The notes under the pieces are model-generated. The model was not told the DNA's origin and did no database searches. It was given only the letters and a program-made list of their open reading frames with translations. Source: Lates calcarifer (Eukaryota > Chordata > Actinopteri > Centropomidae). From it: a DNA stretch of 64,000 nucleotides. Positions within the stretch are counted from its first letter, which is position 1; every line of letters begins with the position of its first letter. Below are positions 27,104 through 38,132 of the stretch, piece after piece. Made by a program: the position numbers and the translations under genes. The stretch covers positions 2,772,519-2,836,518 of the forward strand of contig NC_066851.1 of NCBI RefSeq assembly GCF_001640805.2, in the 5' to 3' direction.

Positions 27104-28733
27104 ATGACGGGGTTCCTGAGGACCATCGCCAGCCGTGCTGCACCGGCCCTGCGCCGACACACCATCACTCAGACGGCTAACGTCTACACTAGACCGCCCA
27201 AGGAAAAGCTCGGCCCGGTTGTAAGTCTGCTGTTACCGCCAAACCACCTTGGCTCCATGTTGGCTTGAATCACCAGCTAGCAGCTAATCTGTTAACTGTC
27301 CTTGGCTGACGAGGTCAAACCCGATGTCATTATAGTCGGCGGGCAAACATATGTATTTTGTTTGAAAAGCCATAATAAACCTAAGAGACTCAAGTTAAAT
27401 CGTTTCATGGGAAAGTATTTTAAGACGCCGCTCACTGTGTTCTTGTATTGATAGCGTTATTCGTTACAAAGGCCCAAGCTAGCACCGCTAACATGTTAGC
27501 CATATTATCTCTTAGTGCGCTGTTCTCCACCAGGATGGTGGTGGATACACACAGATACAAAATACTTAAATGCTTTAATTTTACCTCAAGTAATTCATAT
27601 GTATATGTATATGTATATTTTAGCTAGGTCCGCCTAGCTAATACTAATGCTAATCTTCAATTCAAACGGTCCTGCTATCAGTTTTTGTAGAAAATGATTT
27701 GAGAGGCGTTGATTGCATCATCAGGGTTTGTAGATAACCTCAAACACCTGGCTCACGCAGCCTCAAGAAAAGTTACTGTCTTCTACATTCTAAATCGGTA
27801 TCTGTTAAGTAACATTTGAACCTCGGTCACTGTTGTATCAGTGTGAATGTTAACAGTAGCAGTGTGGCGTCTTGTTTGTTATTGTGCAGTTCCTGTAGCA
27901 TCATTAGTTTGAGCCAGTGGCCGCAAAGAATCAGAATCAGACTTTATTTACAAGTAAGAGTCCATGTCAGAAGGGGGGACCTAGACCATGTTGATGAGGC
28001 CAGTTGCAGACGGGAAGAAACTGTTCTTGTGGCATGACGTTTTGCTTCTGATGGACTGTAGCCTCCTGTCAGAGGGGAGTGACTTAGGAAGTTTGTGACT
28101 GGGGTAGGATGGGTCTGCCATTATCTTTCCTGCTCTGAGCTGATGTTTAGTTCCCACTTGAGGTCCTGGATGTTGATGGTCCACAGGAAGCGGAAGGACT
28201 CCACAGTTGCGACTGGGTAGTCACACAGGATGATGGGGGGTGGCTGGAGCTTTGTACTTCATGAAGTCTACAACCATCTCCACTGTCTTCAGCTCTAGGT
28301 TGTTCTTACTACACCAGGTCATCAGATTATCAGTCTCCCTCCTGTAAGCGGACTCATCCACACCAGAGATGATCCCAATGAGGGTGTTGTCATCTGCAAA
28401 CTTGAGAAGATTGACAAACTGGTGACTGGAGGTATAACTGTGGATGTACAGGGAGAGGAGTAGAGGGGAGAGAACATAGCCTTGAGGGGAACTGGTGCTG
28501 ATGGTCAGAGAAGAGAATAACATAGTTATAGAGAACAATATAGTATGTGATTGATAGATCTTGTTTTACGTATCAGTTACGATGATGATTGGCTGTCAAC
28601 TGACTAGATGCCCTCTCTCTATCTGTCTGTTGTCCAGGACATTGCTGTTGGACTGGGCATGTTATCCCTGGCCATCCTGGGACCATCTGGATGGATCCTG
28701 GCCCACCTGGAGGACTACAAGAAGAGGGACTAA
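27104..28733 (+). CDS. cox8b: Cytochrome c oxidase subunit 8B, mitochondrial, 2 exons
   Basis: Small single-helix subunit of respiratory complex IV in the inner mitochondrial membrane. Exons 27104-27220 (39 codons) and 28638-28733 (31 codons plus stop) join in phase 0 across a GT-AG intron, giving 70 residues, the normal size. Residues 1-24 form an Arg/Ala-rich mitochondrial targeting sequence (MTGFLRTIASRAAPALRRH). The mature part has TRPPKEKLGPV, a membrane helix at about 41-59, and the family hallmark GPSGWILAHLEDYKK. The sequence resembles the COX8B paralogue of fish more than COX8A. The ATG was chosen because it begins a typical presequence and the upstream frame offers no better start. 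The intron carries an antisense LINE fragment. Confidence 0.93.
27925..28540 (-). mobile_element. 5'-truncated LINE fragment, antisense in the cox8b intron
   Basis: Minus-strand frames give reverse-transcriptase sequence: SPQGYVLSPLLLSLY, then LLKFADDNTLIG (the catalytic (F/Y)ADD box) and CSKNNLELKTVEMVVDF. Nearer the plus-strand left end comes the C-terminal run ending SFFPSATGLIN. The 3' end, near 27930, carries AATAAAG and a TGATTC repeat tail as in Jockey/CR1/L2/Rex1-type LINEs. The copy has frameshifts and is not active. The clade is uncertain. Confidence 0.8.
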
Positions 28734-28976
28734 AGTGGACATTTTAACAGTTTGATGCCTGGTGTATCAGCCTCCTGTCTCCAGTGACATCCTGGGACCA
28801 TAACCATTATGTTCCACTGCAGAGAAGAATATTACACAATGGTTTTTACCCTCACTCTTCTACCTCTGATAGTTCCACTCCACATCTCCAATACAAACCA
28901 ACTGTTCTTAAAACACTGACTCTGATACATTGAAAATTGTATTGTGCATCTTCCCTCATACGGAGTATGTTACAAG

Positions 28977-28982
28977 ATTAAA
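28977..28982 (+). terminator. cox8b poly(A) signal (ATTAAA)
   Basis: ATTAAA lies 244 bases after the cox8b stop, followed by a GT-rich stretch (TTGTTGTGTGTGT) starting about 20 bases downstream, the usual arrangement for cleavage and polyadenylation. Confidence 0.6.
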
Positions 28983-28984
28983 TT

Positions 28985-30126
28985 TTAAACAGTCATGTTG
29001 CTTGTTGTGTGTGTATATTGTCTTATGTGGATAAAGCTCTCAGAATCCACAGAAGAGCTCAAATATTCCTGTCAGTGTAACAGAAAAGGAGAATACAGGG
29101 CAAAGATCTGCTGACAACTCTGCATTAACACTGTGGATAAAAATGAAGGAAGATCCTTGAATAAAAAGTATGAATGGCTCTGTGTAAAGATAATCCATTA
29201 CAAGTTTACACAGACATTGATTTAACTCTGTGACTAAAAAAGAGTGCCTCCCTGTTCCATGTTAATACCTTTTTTTCAGCACAGTAAAGTGGGATAAATG
29301 TACAACACTCCCACCCTGAACAGACTGTGGAAAAGAGGCTTGTGACAATGCATCATATGAACAGATGGTGTTTTGTTTGTCAATGTCAATCTAGAAAGTC
29401 AATAATGGTTTTCAAAATGTAGTGCAGCAAAGTACCTCAAATACGTTACGCCAAGTAAACATACTTGTTATTTTTCACACCTGGTCATCAGTACAAGGTA
29501 GAGCGTTTACATAAAGATGCAAAGGATAATGATACTAAACAGTAATAATATACATATGTATATATACAATATAATATAAAAATGTGCTAATTTAAAAATG
29601 ATGATCTGTGTTGCAAACACATGGCTTCTGAACACATTCCAACACACAGACGTACTGTGCAGGATTTCTGACACTCACTTGAGCCACCACAGTAGTGAGA
29701 AGCTGTCCTCTCTGATGCTGACTTTTTTCTTGATTCTGAGCTTATTTTGGCAGAGAAAAGCAGATTTTTAACATTTTGGCATCATTAGGAACACCACAGG
29801 AATTGGTTCCTGTCATTGCTATGTTCCCCCTTTTTCATAGGATCTGAATGTTAACAAAAACTAGAAATTGAAAAATTGATTGTGATTGTGTGATTGAAGT
29901 GATTCATTTTGAATACCATAGAGGCTGAAGTTGCTGTCTTTTTTATGTTTCTAAAGGTTAGAAATTGGAAATATGCTTGGTGATAAGTGCCTGTCAGCTG
30001 TGAAGAACTCTACTTCATTTTTGAAGAAACACCTGCAAGCTAAGCACAACTCTGCAACACTGTTAGTGAGGCCCATTGAGGAGGAGGAGAACGATGCTGG
30101 TGGGAAGGCAAGGAACAGACAGCTGT
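28985..30126. other. Intergenic, nothing recognised
   Basis: About 1.1 kb of AT-rich DNA downstream of cox8b with no long open frame. The ORF-like stretch at 29973-30161 runs into a SINE and does not look like a gene. Confidence 0.55.
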
Positions 30127-30225
30127 GGGTGGCTCAGGAGGTAGTGTGTGACACCCACTAATCAGAAGGTCAGTGGTTCAATCCCTGGTTCCCCCAGTCT
30201 GTGTGCGTATATATATATATATATA

Positions 30226-30258
<33 letters not shown>

Positions 30259-30335
30259 CTAAACCTAAATAGAACAAGTGCTGTATGAATGTGAGTCAAT
30301 GGATGAATGTGTCTTTGAGTGGTTGATTAGAAAAT
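30127..30335 (+). mobile_element. tRNA-derived SINE, head region
   Basis: The head has an A-box-like TGGCTCAGGAGG near 30130 and a B-box GGTTCAATCCC at 30175-30185, the RNA polymerase III promoter of tRNA-derived SINEs. Downstream, AGTGCTGTATGAATGTGAG and TGAGTGGTTGATTAGAAA match the body of the same teleost family whose 3' half is seen at 59200-59336. An AT microsatellite interrupts it. It is not a functional tRNA gene. Confidence 0.75.
30208..30258. repeat. AT microsatellite
   Basis: An almost pure AT run of about 50 bases within the SINE at 30127-30335. Confidence 0.95.
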
Positions 30336-30420
30336 TTGATTAAATCTCCCATTTACAAGCAAACTCTAATGCAGTTTGATCATTTTTTGAAAGGAAACTA
30401 CATTTTCCCTCTCTGCGCTT

Positions 30421-30630
30421 TCATGGGTTCCCTCTGGGTACTCCAGCTTCCTCCTGCAGTCCAAAGACATGCAGGTTAGGTTAACTGGTGACTCTAAATT
30501 GCCCATAGGTGTGAATGTGAGTATGAATGGATGTTTCTGTGTAACCCTGCGATAGATTCTTGCCCAATGTCAGCTGGGATTGCCTCCAGCCCCCCACACA
30601 CCTTACAGATATGTGGTAATAGATGGGAAG
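30421..30630. mobile_element. Dispersed teleost repeat (family not named)
   Basis: Contains TCCAAAGACATGCAGGTTAG, GTGACTCTAAATTGCCCATA and CCCAATGTCAGCTGGGAT in the order found in a very abundant teleost interspersed repeat. It has lost its middle section. Recognition is from memory; I cannot name the family with confidence. Confidence 0.65.
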
Positions 30631-31304
30631 ACAGGCAAAACATATCTCATAGTAAAACAAAGGCATATCATATAGACAACTATGCTGCCTCTAGCTTGGA
30701 TGAGTAATTTGACAGTCCCAACGATCCTTTATTGTCTAGAGATGATATTATTAATACTAAAGCGAGGAGGCCTTCAAAATGTTGATAATGTAGTGAAAGA
30801 GGTGGTGACAGATGATTTTGGAACAGTTCAGCAAATATCTTCATCAGTATGTTCAGTAGTAATGATTCCTCCAGCATCCTTGTTTCGTTCTTGAATCAGG
30901 AATGTGAGACTTTGTTGTAGTCAGCCAACCAGGGTACATTTTCTTTGTCATCATCACTGTGGCATGCCAGCCACTGTTGAGGTTGTTTGACATGCATGGA
31001 CATTTTTATGTATTTCACCTGTCTAGAAAACATTGATCCCAAAGTGCCACACATGCACAAACTCAGCATCAATAATCCGAGAACAGTGAGAATGTCATTA
31101 ATCTATTTTTTGTTTAAATTAACTGTAAACATACCCATTTCAAAAGCTATTTTGATATATTATTATTATTATTTAGATATATTGTAAAGAAAACACATTA
31201 TTAACATTTCAATGCAAGGATCCTGCGCAGACCAGCTAGCTGAAGTATTTACTACCATCTATAACCTCTTGCTACTACAGTACTGCTACTACTACCATTA
31301 CTAC

Positions 31305-31440
31305 AGAACAGTGAACTGCCTTAATGACTATCGCTCAGTTGCTCTAACCCCTGTCATCACCAAATGTTTCAAGAAACTCACCCTCTTTCACATTAAGTGT
31401 GCCATCTGTGCTGACCTTGACCAACATCAGTTTGCATAGT
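31305..31440 (+). mobile_element. LINE reverse-transcriptase fragment
   Basis: A plus-strand frame reads LNDYRSVALTPVITKCFKKL and ends DLDQHQFA. This is the motif-1/2 region of LINE reverse transcriptases. Only about 130 bases survive, and no endonuclease, catalytic box or tail was found beside it. Confidence 0.7.
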
Positions 31441-32734
31441 TTGCATTTCAGAAAATCAAAGCACACCAAACACTGCATTCTGCATACATGGGGAAAGAGG
31501 TAGATAGGGTAAAGAAGTTCCTTGGTGTGCACATCATTTCAGAAGCAAGCATCTTAACAATGGACTTTTGGATGCAGTCTGAGTATCACAGCTGTCACTG
31601 AGTAGTAAGTCTTTTTCCTGTACTCACTGAAATTCATCCTGTTGATGAGTTCAGGACAGCCACAGGTTAGGATCTGGGCTAGGGACGCAAACGCAAACCA
31701 TCTCCAGACCGCAGAGGGTAAACTATGGTGTTGTGTTGGCAGACACCTTATTGTGTAACTTGGGTAGTACACTAGTTTAGCCTAACAATGTGGTGACCTT
31801 CACAATGGAGAGCAGCCTGTTTAAGGGAGGGGTGGCTACAGCAGTGCCTAGTGGCTCTGTAGTGGCCTGGGGCCAGTAAAGGCAAAACAGGTTTACTTGA
31901 GTTATCTGAGTTACCTGCTTAAAATGCACTGACTGAGATGCAGGGCAGTGGCAGAGTACTGTCTCTTAAAGTTGACTCAAGCTGCAACAAATGAAAGTAA
32001 TAGTAAGGTGAATAACGTCACAGAGCTAAGGTAGAACCACAGCCTCTATTCTTATTCAAGCTGAAATGCATGACAATAACATCCAGGTACAAGCACTCTA
32101 TGTTATATGCACAGTGCATGATGCGTTTTAATTAAAAGGGAGGGGGAGCACTTGAATTAACAGCCAACTCTGACAGTTTGACTAGATAGTCTGAATATGT
32201 GGTATTCAATCCACACCACAATGCACAATGTTTGTAAGTGCAGCTGCATGTCAAATGTAAACTTTTGGAGGAGGCAACATTTTGGGTTCCACTTTAAGTA
32301 CGTTAAGTAAGTTTTGCTGAAAATTAATATTCATAATTGCCAACAATACACTGCCTCACAGGGGGCTCCATTTATGTTGTGCATTGATAGGTGTAATAGT
32401 TTATTTGTTACTGGTCATCAGAAACGTATGACTAATATTAATATTTTAAATCTTAATATTATAACAATTAATATTAAAATTGTTAATGTTACATTATCAA
32501 TTATAATACAAAAGTAATAGGATTTAATTTACATTAAATCCACCTCGAGCATCATCCTGGGACCAACCCAATGGCATGTGGGGAAGGCTAAAAAAAGAGT
32601 CAAGTCAGATGGTGTCAGCTAATGGGTCATGTTAGCAAGTTGCATGCAAAACAGTGGGATGTACCTTCAATCCTACGTGTGTGAGTAGTTATAGTATTAG
32701 TACTAGTAATACTACTATAGGCCCAGGCTGCTGG

Positions 32735-33405
32735 GGGACCATGATGCACTGAGCACTTCCAGAGGGACAACCATCACTGCAACACTCCACTGAATTGGTG
32801 CTTTGTTGCAGAGTGGCCAGATAGAAGCCACTCCTCAGTGAAAGTTAGGAAAAAATCACCCAAGACAAGAAATTCTCTGCTCTGATGAGTGACCTCAGTC
32901 CCAAGCATCATGTCCAGAGGAAACCAGACATGATGCTTACAATTGGTTGTCCCTCTGGAAAGTTGTCCCATCTTCACACAGGATCTGTGGAGATCAATGA
33001 GAGTCTCCGCCGACTGCTCAGTTTGGTCTGGTGGCCAGCTCTAGACAGAGTCTTGGTTGTTTCAAACTCCTTCCATTTAAGAATGATGGAGACCACTTTT
33101 CTCTTAGGACTTTGCACCAGAGAGTTTTTGTAGCCTTCTCCAGATGTGTGCCTCATCACAAGCCTGTCTCTGATCTCTGCAGGTAGTTCCTTTGACCTCA
33201 TAGCTTGGTTTTGGCTCCGGTGGACTCCAGTCAAGGTGCCTGAACTAAATTTCAGGTGTCATGGCAAAAGGTCTGAATACTTATGTCAATGTGATATTTC
33301 AGTTTTTCCTTTTTAATAATCTATTGTTTATATTAATTTATTATTTACAAACATTTCTAAAATTCTGTTTTGGCTTTCTTATTATGGGGGACTGAGTGTA
33401 GATTG
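32735..33405 (-). mobile_element. Tc1-like transposon relic with an inverted interior
   Basis: The minus strand at 33180-32974 encodes the start of a Tc1 transposase: MRSKELPAEIRDRLVMRH, GEGYKN, VASIILKWK-type and RAGHQTKLS helix-turn-helix blocks. To the right, 33255-33405 matches the non-coding end (GGTCTGAATACTTATGTCA, then TTATGGGGGACTGAGTGTAGA). The following section of the gene (GRVARRK-like and SDE-like blocks) instead reads on the plus strand at 32757-32938. Both parts abut the same 14-mer, CCAGAGGGACAACC, at 32757-32770 and inverted at 32946-32959. Stops and deletions make it inactive. Confidence 0.75.
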
Positions 33406-33984
33406 ATCAGATCTGAATGCCCTGTAGGTATTGCTATTATTATTAGTCATTATAACAACTAACAGTGGTCAGCCCTGCCCCAAGCCCCCTTTTTTCTTTT
33501 ATATTATACACATGACATTATGTGTATCTTGCTTCCCTGCTCTACGTGCAAGTAACTACGTGCATAACGTCTGTTTCCCATTGTTTTAAGGGCAGGGAGA
33601 AGCTGAGGGAAACAAAGTGCTGTATACAGCTCTGAAGTTTCTCATTTAAAATACTAAAAAAATATATTATAGCAGGCTACCACAAATAAATAAATGCATG
33701 GGAAACACTGAGAAGTGCAAAAATGTTATGAAACTTAGGCAGGATAAATATAGACTGTGACAGATGTGAATTCAGTAGCCAGTCCAGTGTGGCTTAGAAA
33801 CAGGAATTTGTGTTCACACTCCTAAAGGAATGTGGCCCTCAAGAGGTGGTCTGAGCAATCGGATCTCAAATGTGTCCTGCACCTTGGTGCATTCATACCT
33901 AGGAGCTGTCCATTTGTGATTGGATCACCTGACACCCATGTTAGTGCCAGGTCTGAACAGGGCCTAAAACTAGGCAGATCAACT

Positions 33985-34475
33985 TAAGTACTGCCTGGAT
34001 TGACTACAAGAAAGCCTACAACTCAATGCCCCACAAATGCGTACAAGAGTTCTTGGTACTATACAGGGCTAACAGTGAACTGATAACCATCAATGAAAAA
34101 CTGTTGAAAACAACACTGGAATCCAACTACAAGACCACTGAACAAGTCACCATCAAGTCCTGCATATACCAAGGTGATGCACTGTCCCCACTGCTGTCCT
34201 GCTTAGGCTTGAACCCCCTCAGCCAGATCATCACAAAGAGTGGATGTGAAGAGCAGACATATAGGAAAGGTGCAAGTGCCTAGGTATCCCACAGGCCAAT
34301 GGGAACCATGATAATAAGCTGGTCACAGGAGGAGCTAGATGCTACTGGTGACAAGACATGAACATAACATGACAAGAACATAATCGGAAATACAGCACAT
34401 GTACTCCATGGGATGTAGAGGAAGTGGCTGACATCAAGAAATCCTACCAGTAGTTAGAAAAAGCAGGCCTGAAGG
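33985..34475 (+). mobile_element. Non-LTR retrotransposon reverse-transcriptase remnant (possibly R4/Rex6-like)
   Basis: An open plus-strand frame at 33990-34283 reads WIDYKKAYNSMPH, CIYQGDALSPLLSCLGLNPL and SQIITKSGC, a distinctive reverse-transcriptase block. After it come degraded pieces such as YLGIPQANG and LEKAGLKD. The catalytic YMDD segment is missing. Placement in the R4/Rex6 group is a guess from motif style. Confidence 0.7.
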
Positions 34476-37191
34476 ACAGATGTGGAAGGTGAAGTCCAAA
34501 GTGGTCCCAGTGGTCCCAGTGGTATACTGGTATACAATGTACTGTGGAGGGTTGAGAACAGTGGAGGTTTTGTTCAAAAGTTAAAACATTTAAAAGTGCT
34601 CCACTCACACAGACTGGTATCCCCTGATGTCAGTTCACCTTCTCCCAGGATTTCCACCAGACAGACACTAACACAGGACCTGGGTTTGCAAAATAGAACC
34701 AACCTCAACTTGGATGAGATCATCTGCCTTATGGAGTTTGACACCATATTTTATGCAACGGGGAAATTTTACAAGTCAAGGGTATAGCCATGCAGTCAGC
34801 CTCTCCTTCACTGTAGCTCACTTAGTAGACAGGACATTTTCAGCAAGTAGTGTAAAACATAACAAATAACACATAATATAACACACTTAACATTTGATAC
34901 CAGTGTGTGGATGACACACCAAACTGCATTACTCCAGCATCAACTGCTTCATCCAACATGTGCAACTGGGTCTTACACAAAGACAATGTTTTCTGGATAC
35001 TGGTTAGAAAATAGTGATGTCATGTACATTCATGTACCAGAATTTAGCAACATTTCAATCATTTGGTCACGTAGAGTCAGTCAATTGATGAAACCACACC
35101 TGCATAGTCCTGATGAAGCAGTTAACTAATTATATCTAGTCACTAATATTTCATATTATAGCAAAAAACTAAAGGTTTAAAACTAAATGTCCAGGGGCTT
35201 TAAAGCTGCCTCATTTTCTCTCTCCTGCTAGGTCATGATGATTTATGTTGAGAATTAGCGAAAATGTCCAAGTGGTGTATTATTGCCATGTGGACCTGCA
35301 GAATTGGATTTACCCAAGGACTACAGTGTCATTTCAGAGAAAAAAAGAATGTTTTATTTGTTATCAAACTGATGAAAAAAAAGGTTATGAAAAGTAACAA
35401 CTGTAACACAAAAAATGTGAATTCCAGGCTGCACCTCCACATCATTAAATGATGATGGCAGAAAATATAGGGACAGTAAAATACTGTCAAAACAAGATGT
35501 TAACTAATGATAAAGAATGTGACAAGACAATGATCTGAGGTGACCAATCACACCTAAAAAAAAACAAACAAACAAAAAAAAAAAAACAATTTTAGCTTTT
35601 AAAAAAAACAAACTAAAGCCCCATCCACTATAGCCTCTTTGTCTTTCTGTCTTTGTCATAACTCTGACTTTATTCTCTTTCAAAAGGAAATAACACTAGT
35701 GTAACCCAGAACAAGAAAGCCATGATACAGAAGGAAGGGCACCTTGTTTGACAACTGCAAATAGTTAATATTCATGCAACTTTAGAAACATCTCTGGTTA
35801 GATCTCTAGGCTAACAATACATTTTTATTCTTTATGGATATCTATATGATTCTCCACATTCTGATTAAAGTCTTTCTCCATGTAAATTAACAGTTAATAG
35901 ATTTCATCATGTCAAATACGCTGATAAACCATATCTTCAGTCTGTACAATAGAGGTACTAAAAAATTACAACTGTCATGGTATATGTACAATTTGCTACC
36001 TACAAAGTACAACAGCTAGGGTGTAATAAAATATGTAAACAAATTTCTTGTTTTTCTGACACAGCTGACTGTGACAGCAGATATAATTCACACTTTCAAC
36101 ATTTGATTTATTTTTGTATACACATTTGTTAACAGTGTTGTAGTACTGCATTTGTATTCCTCCTGACACCTCCATAGAAAAAGAGAACAATAGGCAATGA
36201 ACCAACATACAGTTCTGCAAAAACATAAAACCACCACTGGCTGTGCACCAATAATAGACCTTTTCTTTAAGAGATCATTTTTTTTCCATGATTAACATTT
36301 TGAAGGTCAAGTAGAGGGGAAGGGCTAAGTTCTGATCTGATGATGAAGAACTGTTTTGGCCTTAAAGAGAACATGGTCCAAGTTGAACACTTTATACTGG
36401 ACTTTTACTGTACTGTACTTTACTGGAGAATTAGGATGGCATGCATTTTACAACCAGTTGCCTCTTACCAAGAGAACTGGCCCCTTCTTTCCACAGAGTG
36501 GACAGTCACTCTCTCTGTCTGATGATGAGAATAATTGTGGTGAATCAGATGCCAGAACAAACAGATTCTATGAGTTCAGCCCATGTCAATTTGCTCACTT
36601 GATTTCATTTTATACACAGAAATAGTTTTTCTCTTGCTGTTCTTTTTGTCATTTTTTCTTTTGCTTAAAGCAAAATTGAGTAAAACACCACACTTGTATA
36701 ATGTATAAACCATAAAAATTTGTCATATTCTGATACAACAGTCCTTTTTTACTTTTACAGTGATCATGTGCCTGACCCCTCATTTTAAGCACTACATGTT
36801 GCTTACATGCTGAAAATGTATAAGATTATGAGCCTTTTGTAATTAACAATTTTACAAAAAGTTTTTTGTTTAATGCCAAGGATCACATAGCTCTAAAAGT
36901 CACTTAGGAGAATGGTGTAGCTGTGAAATATTTCTATACTGATAACGTCTCTGACCAGATAGAAGAGTAAGATCTCTAAAGTTGCTATTTAGCCTTGTCA
37001 TTATGCTTACAATAGTAAGTGTGCTTTATATTACAGAACATATCATCAGTTCGACTACTTAGCACAGTATAAGATTTTCAAGTTCCATGTTATACCATCA
37101 TTTGTCATAGCTCCTCACAGGGAAACTGATAAATAAGTGTTCTCTTAATGCTTTCTTTCTTCATTTTCTAGTGTTCATGAAAGTCTCACAG
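34476..37191. other. nrxn3 3' flank / probable 3' UTR, no other gene
   Basis: 2.7 kb of AT-rich DNA past the nrxn3 stop codon. Part of it is presumably the nrxn3 3' UTR, but no single poly(A) signal stands out. An A-rich stretch lies at about 35550-35610. Short open frames here have no protein-like features. Confidence 0.5.
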
Positions 37192-38132
37192 TCACACATA
37201 ATACTCCTTATCCTTATTTTTCTGTTTCTTGTTGCTGCCTTTCAAGCTCTGCTGTTTGTCCTTCATCACAGCGCCATTGCTCTGCACAGCTGAGTTGGTT
37301 ATGTAGTTCCTGCTCTCGTCCACCTGGTAGGAGCCTTCATCCCTGTTCCTGTACTTATACATGGCATACAGAAGGATGAGGATGCACAGGGCAGCGGCCG
37401 CCACTATTCCGATGACCATCCCGGTGGTGCTGCTAGATTCACGGACCACTTCCGAGGGCCCTGGAACTCGCCTGACGCCCGGCTCTGTGGGGAGTGCTGT
37501 GGGTATATTATGGAACATTGGGGAGGTTATTAATGGGCCCCTCAGCTTGATGCTGTCTACCTCAAAGGATGTGGGCAATGGAAGCAACGCTAGGTCGGGC
37601 TGGGGTTTTAGCTCGCGGGTATTCATTTTGCCAGCCGGCTGTTTGGCCGGAGCATTGTTGAGGGTTGCGGTGGAGGCAGAGGTGGCGGTGGTGCGGCTCT
37701 GGTCGGCGGTTAGTAGTATGGCGATAGTGGTAGTCCTACTGCGTCTGGAGATTGAAGGTTTATTGGGTCTAAAAGTCTTGGGCGTGTGAGCTTTGTAGCC
37801 ACCATTAAAGCCTGACGTGGACAACGTCTTATCTGTTACCAAGGAGAAGGTCGTGTAAAAATCTTCATCATCAGTAGGGGGCAGGTTAGACTTGAATGCT
37901 TCCCCAGAGCCATACCCCGATATCACCAAGCCATCATCATCACAATCATCGCTGCCTCGGTCCGACAAGCAAGGTACCCCCGCCTCAGTGGCCTTGGACA
38001 GGGACTCTTTGGTGGTCTCAATAATGGTGAGGAGTGGGTGGTGGGTTGAGGGAGTGGGAATGAAGGGTGCACGAGGAGCTACAGAGGGGTGCACTAATGG
38101 ATCCTCAAGTACTGGGATGACTAACTCAGCTC
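37192..38132 (-). CDS. nrxn3: nrxn3 terminal exon: stalk, transmembrane helix, PDZ ligand
   Basis: A 941-base open exon after a CCCCAG acceptor, entered in phase 1 (G|GA GCT GAG...). In order it encodes [12 protein letters not shown], an acidic patch with [25 protein letters not shown], a Ser/Thr/Pro-rich stalk, [29 protein letters not shown], the membrane helix [20 protein letters not shown], the [19 protein letters not shown] juxtamembrane tail and the C-terminal EYYV that binds PDZ proteins such as CASK. The stop is TGA at 37192-37194. The block between the two Thr-rich parts is poorly conserved relative to mammalian neurexin-3. Confidence 0.93.

Noticed and set aside
30127..30190. Possible tRNA gene (A and B boxes present)
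   Set aside because: No cloverleaf stems could be made to close; the downstream body and tail show it is a tRNA-derived SINE.
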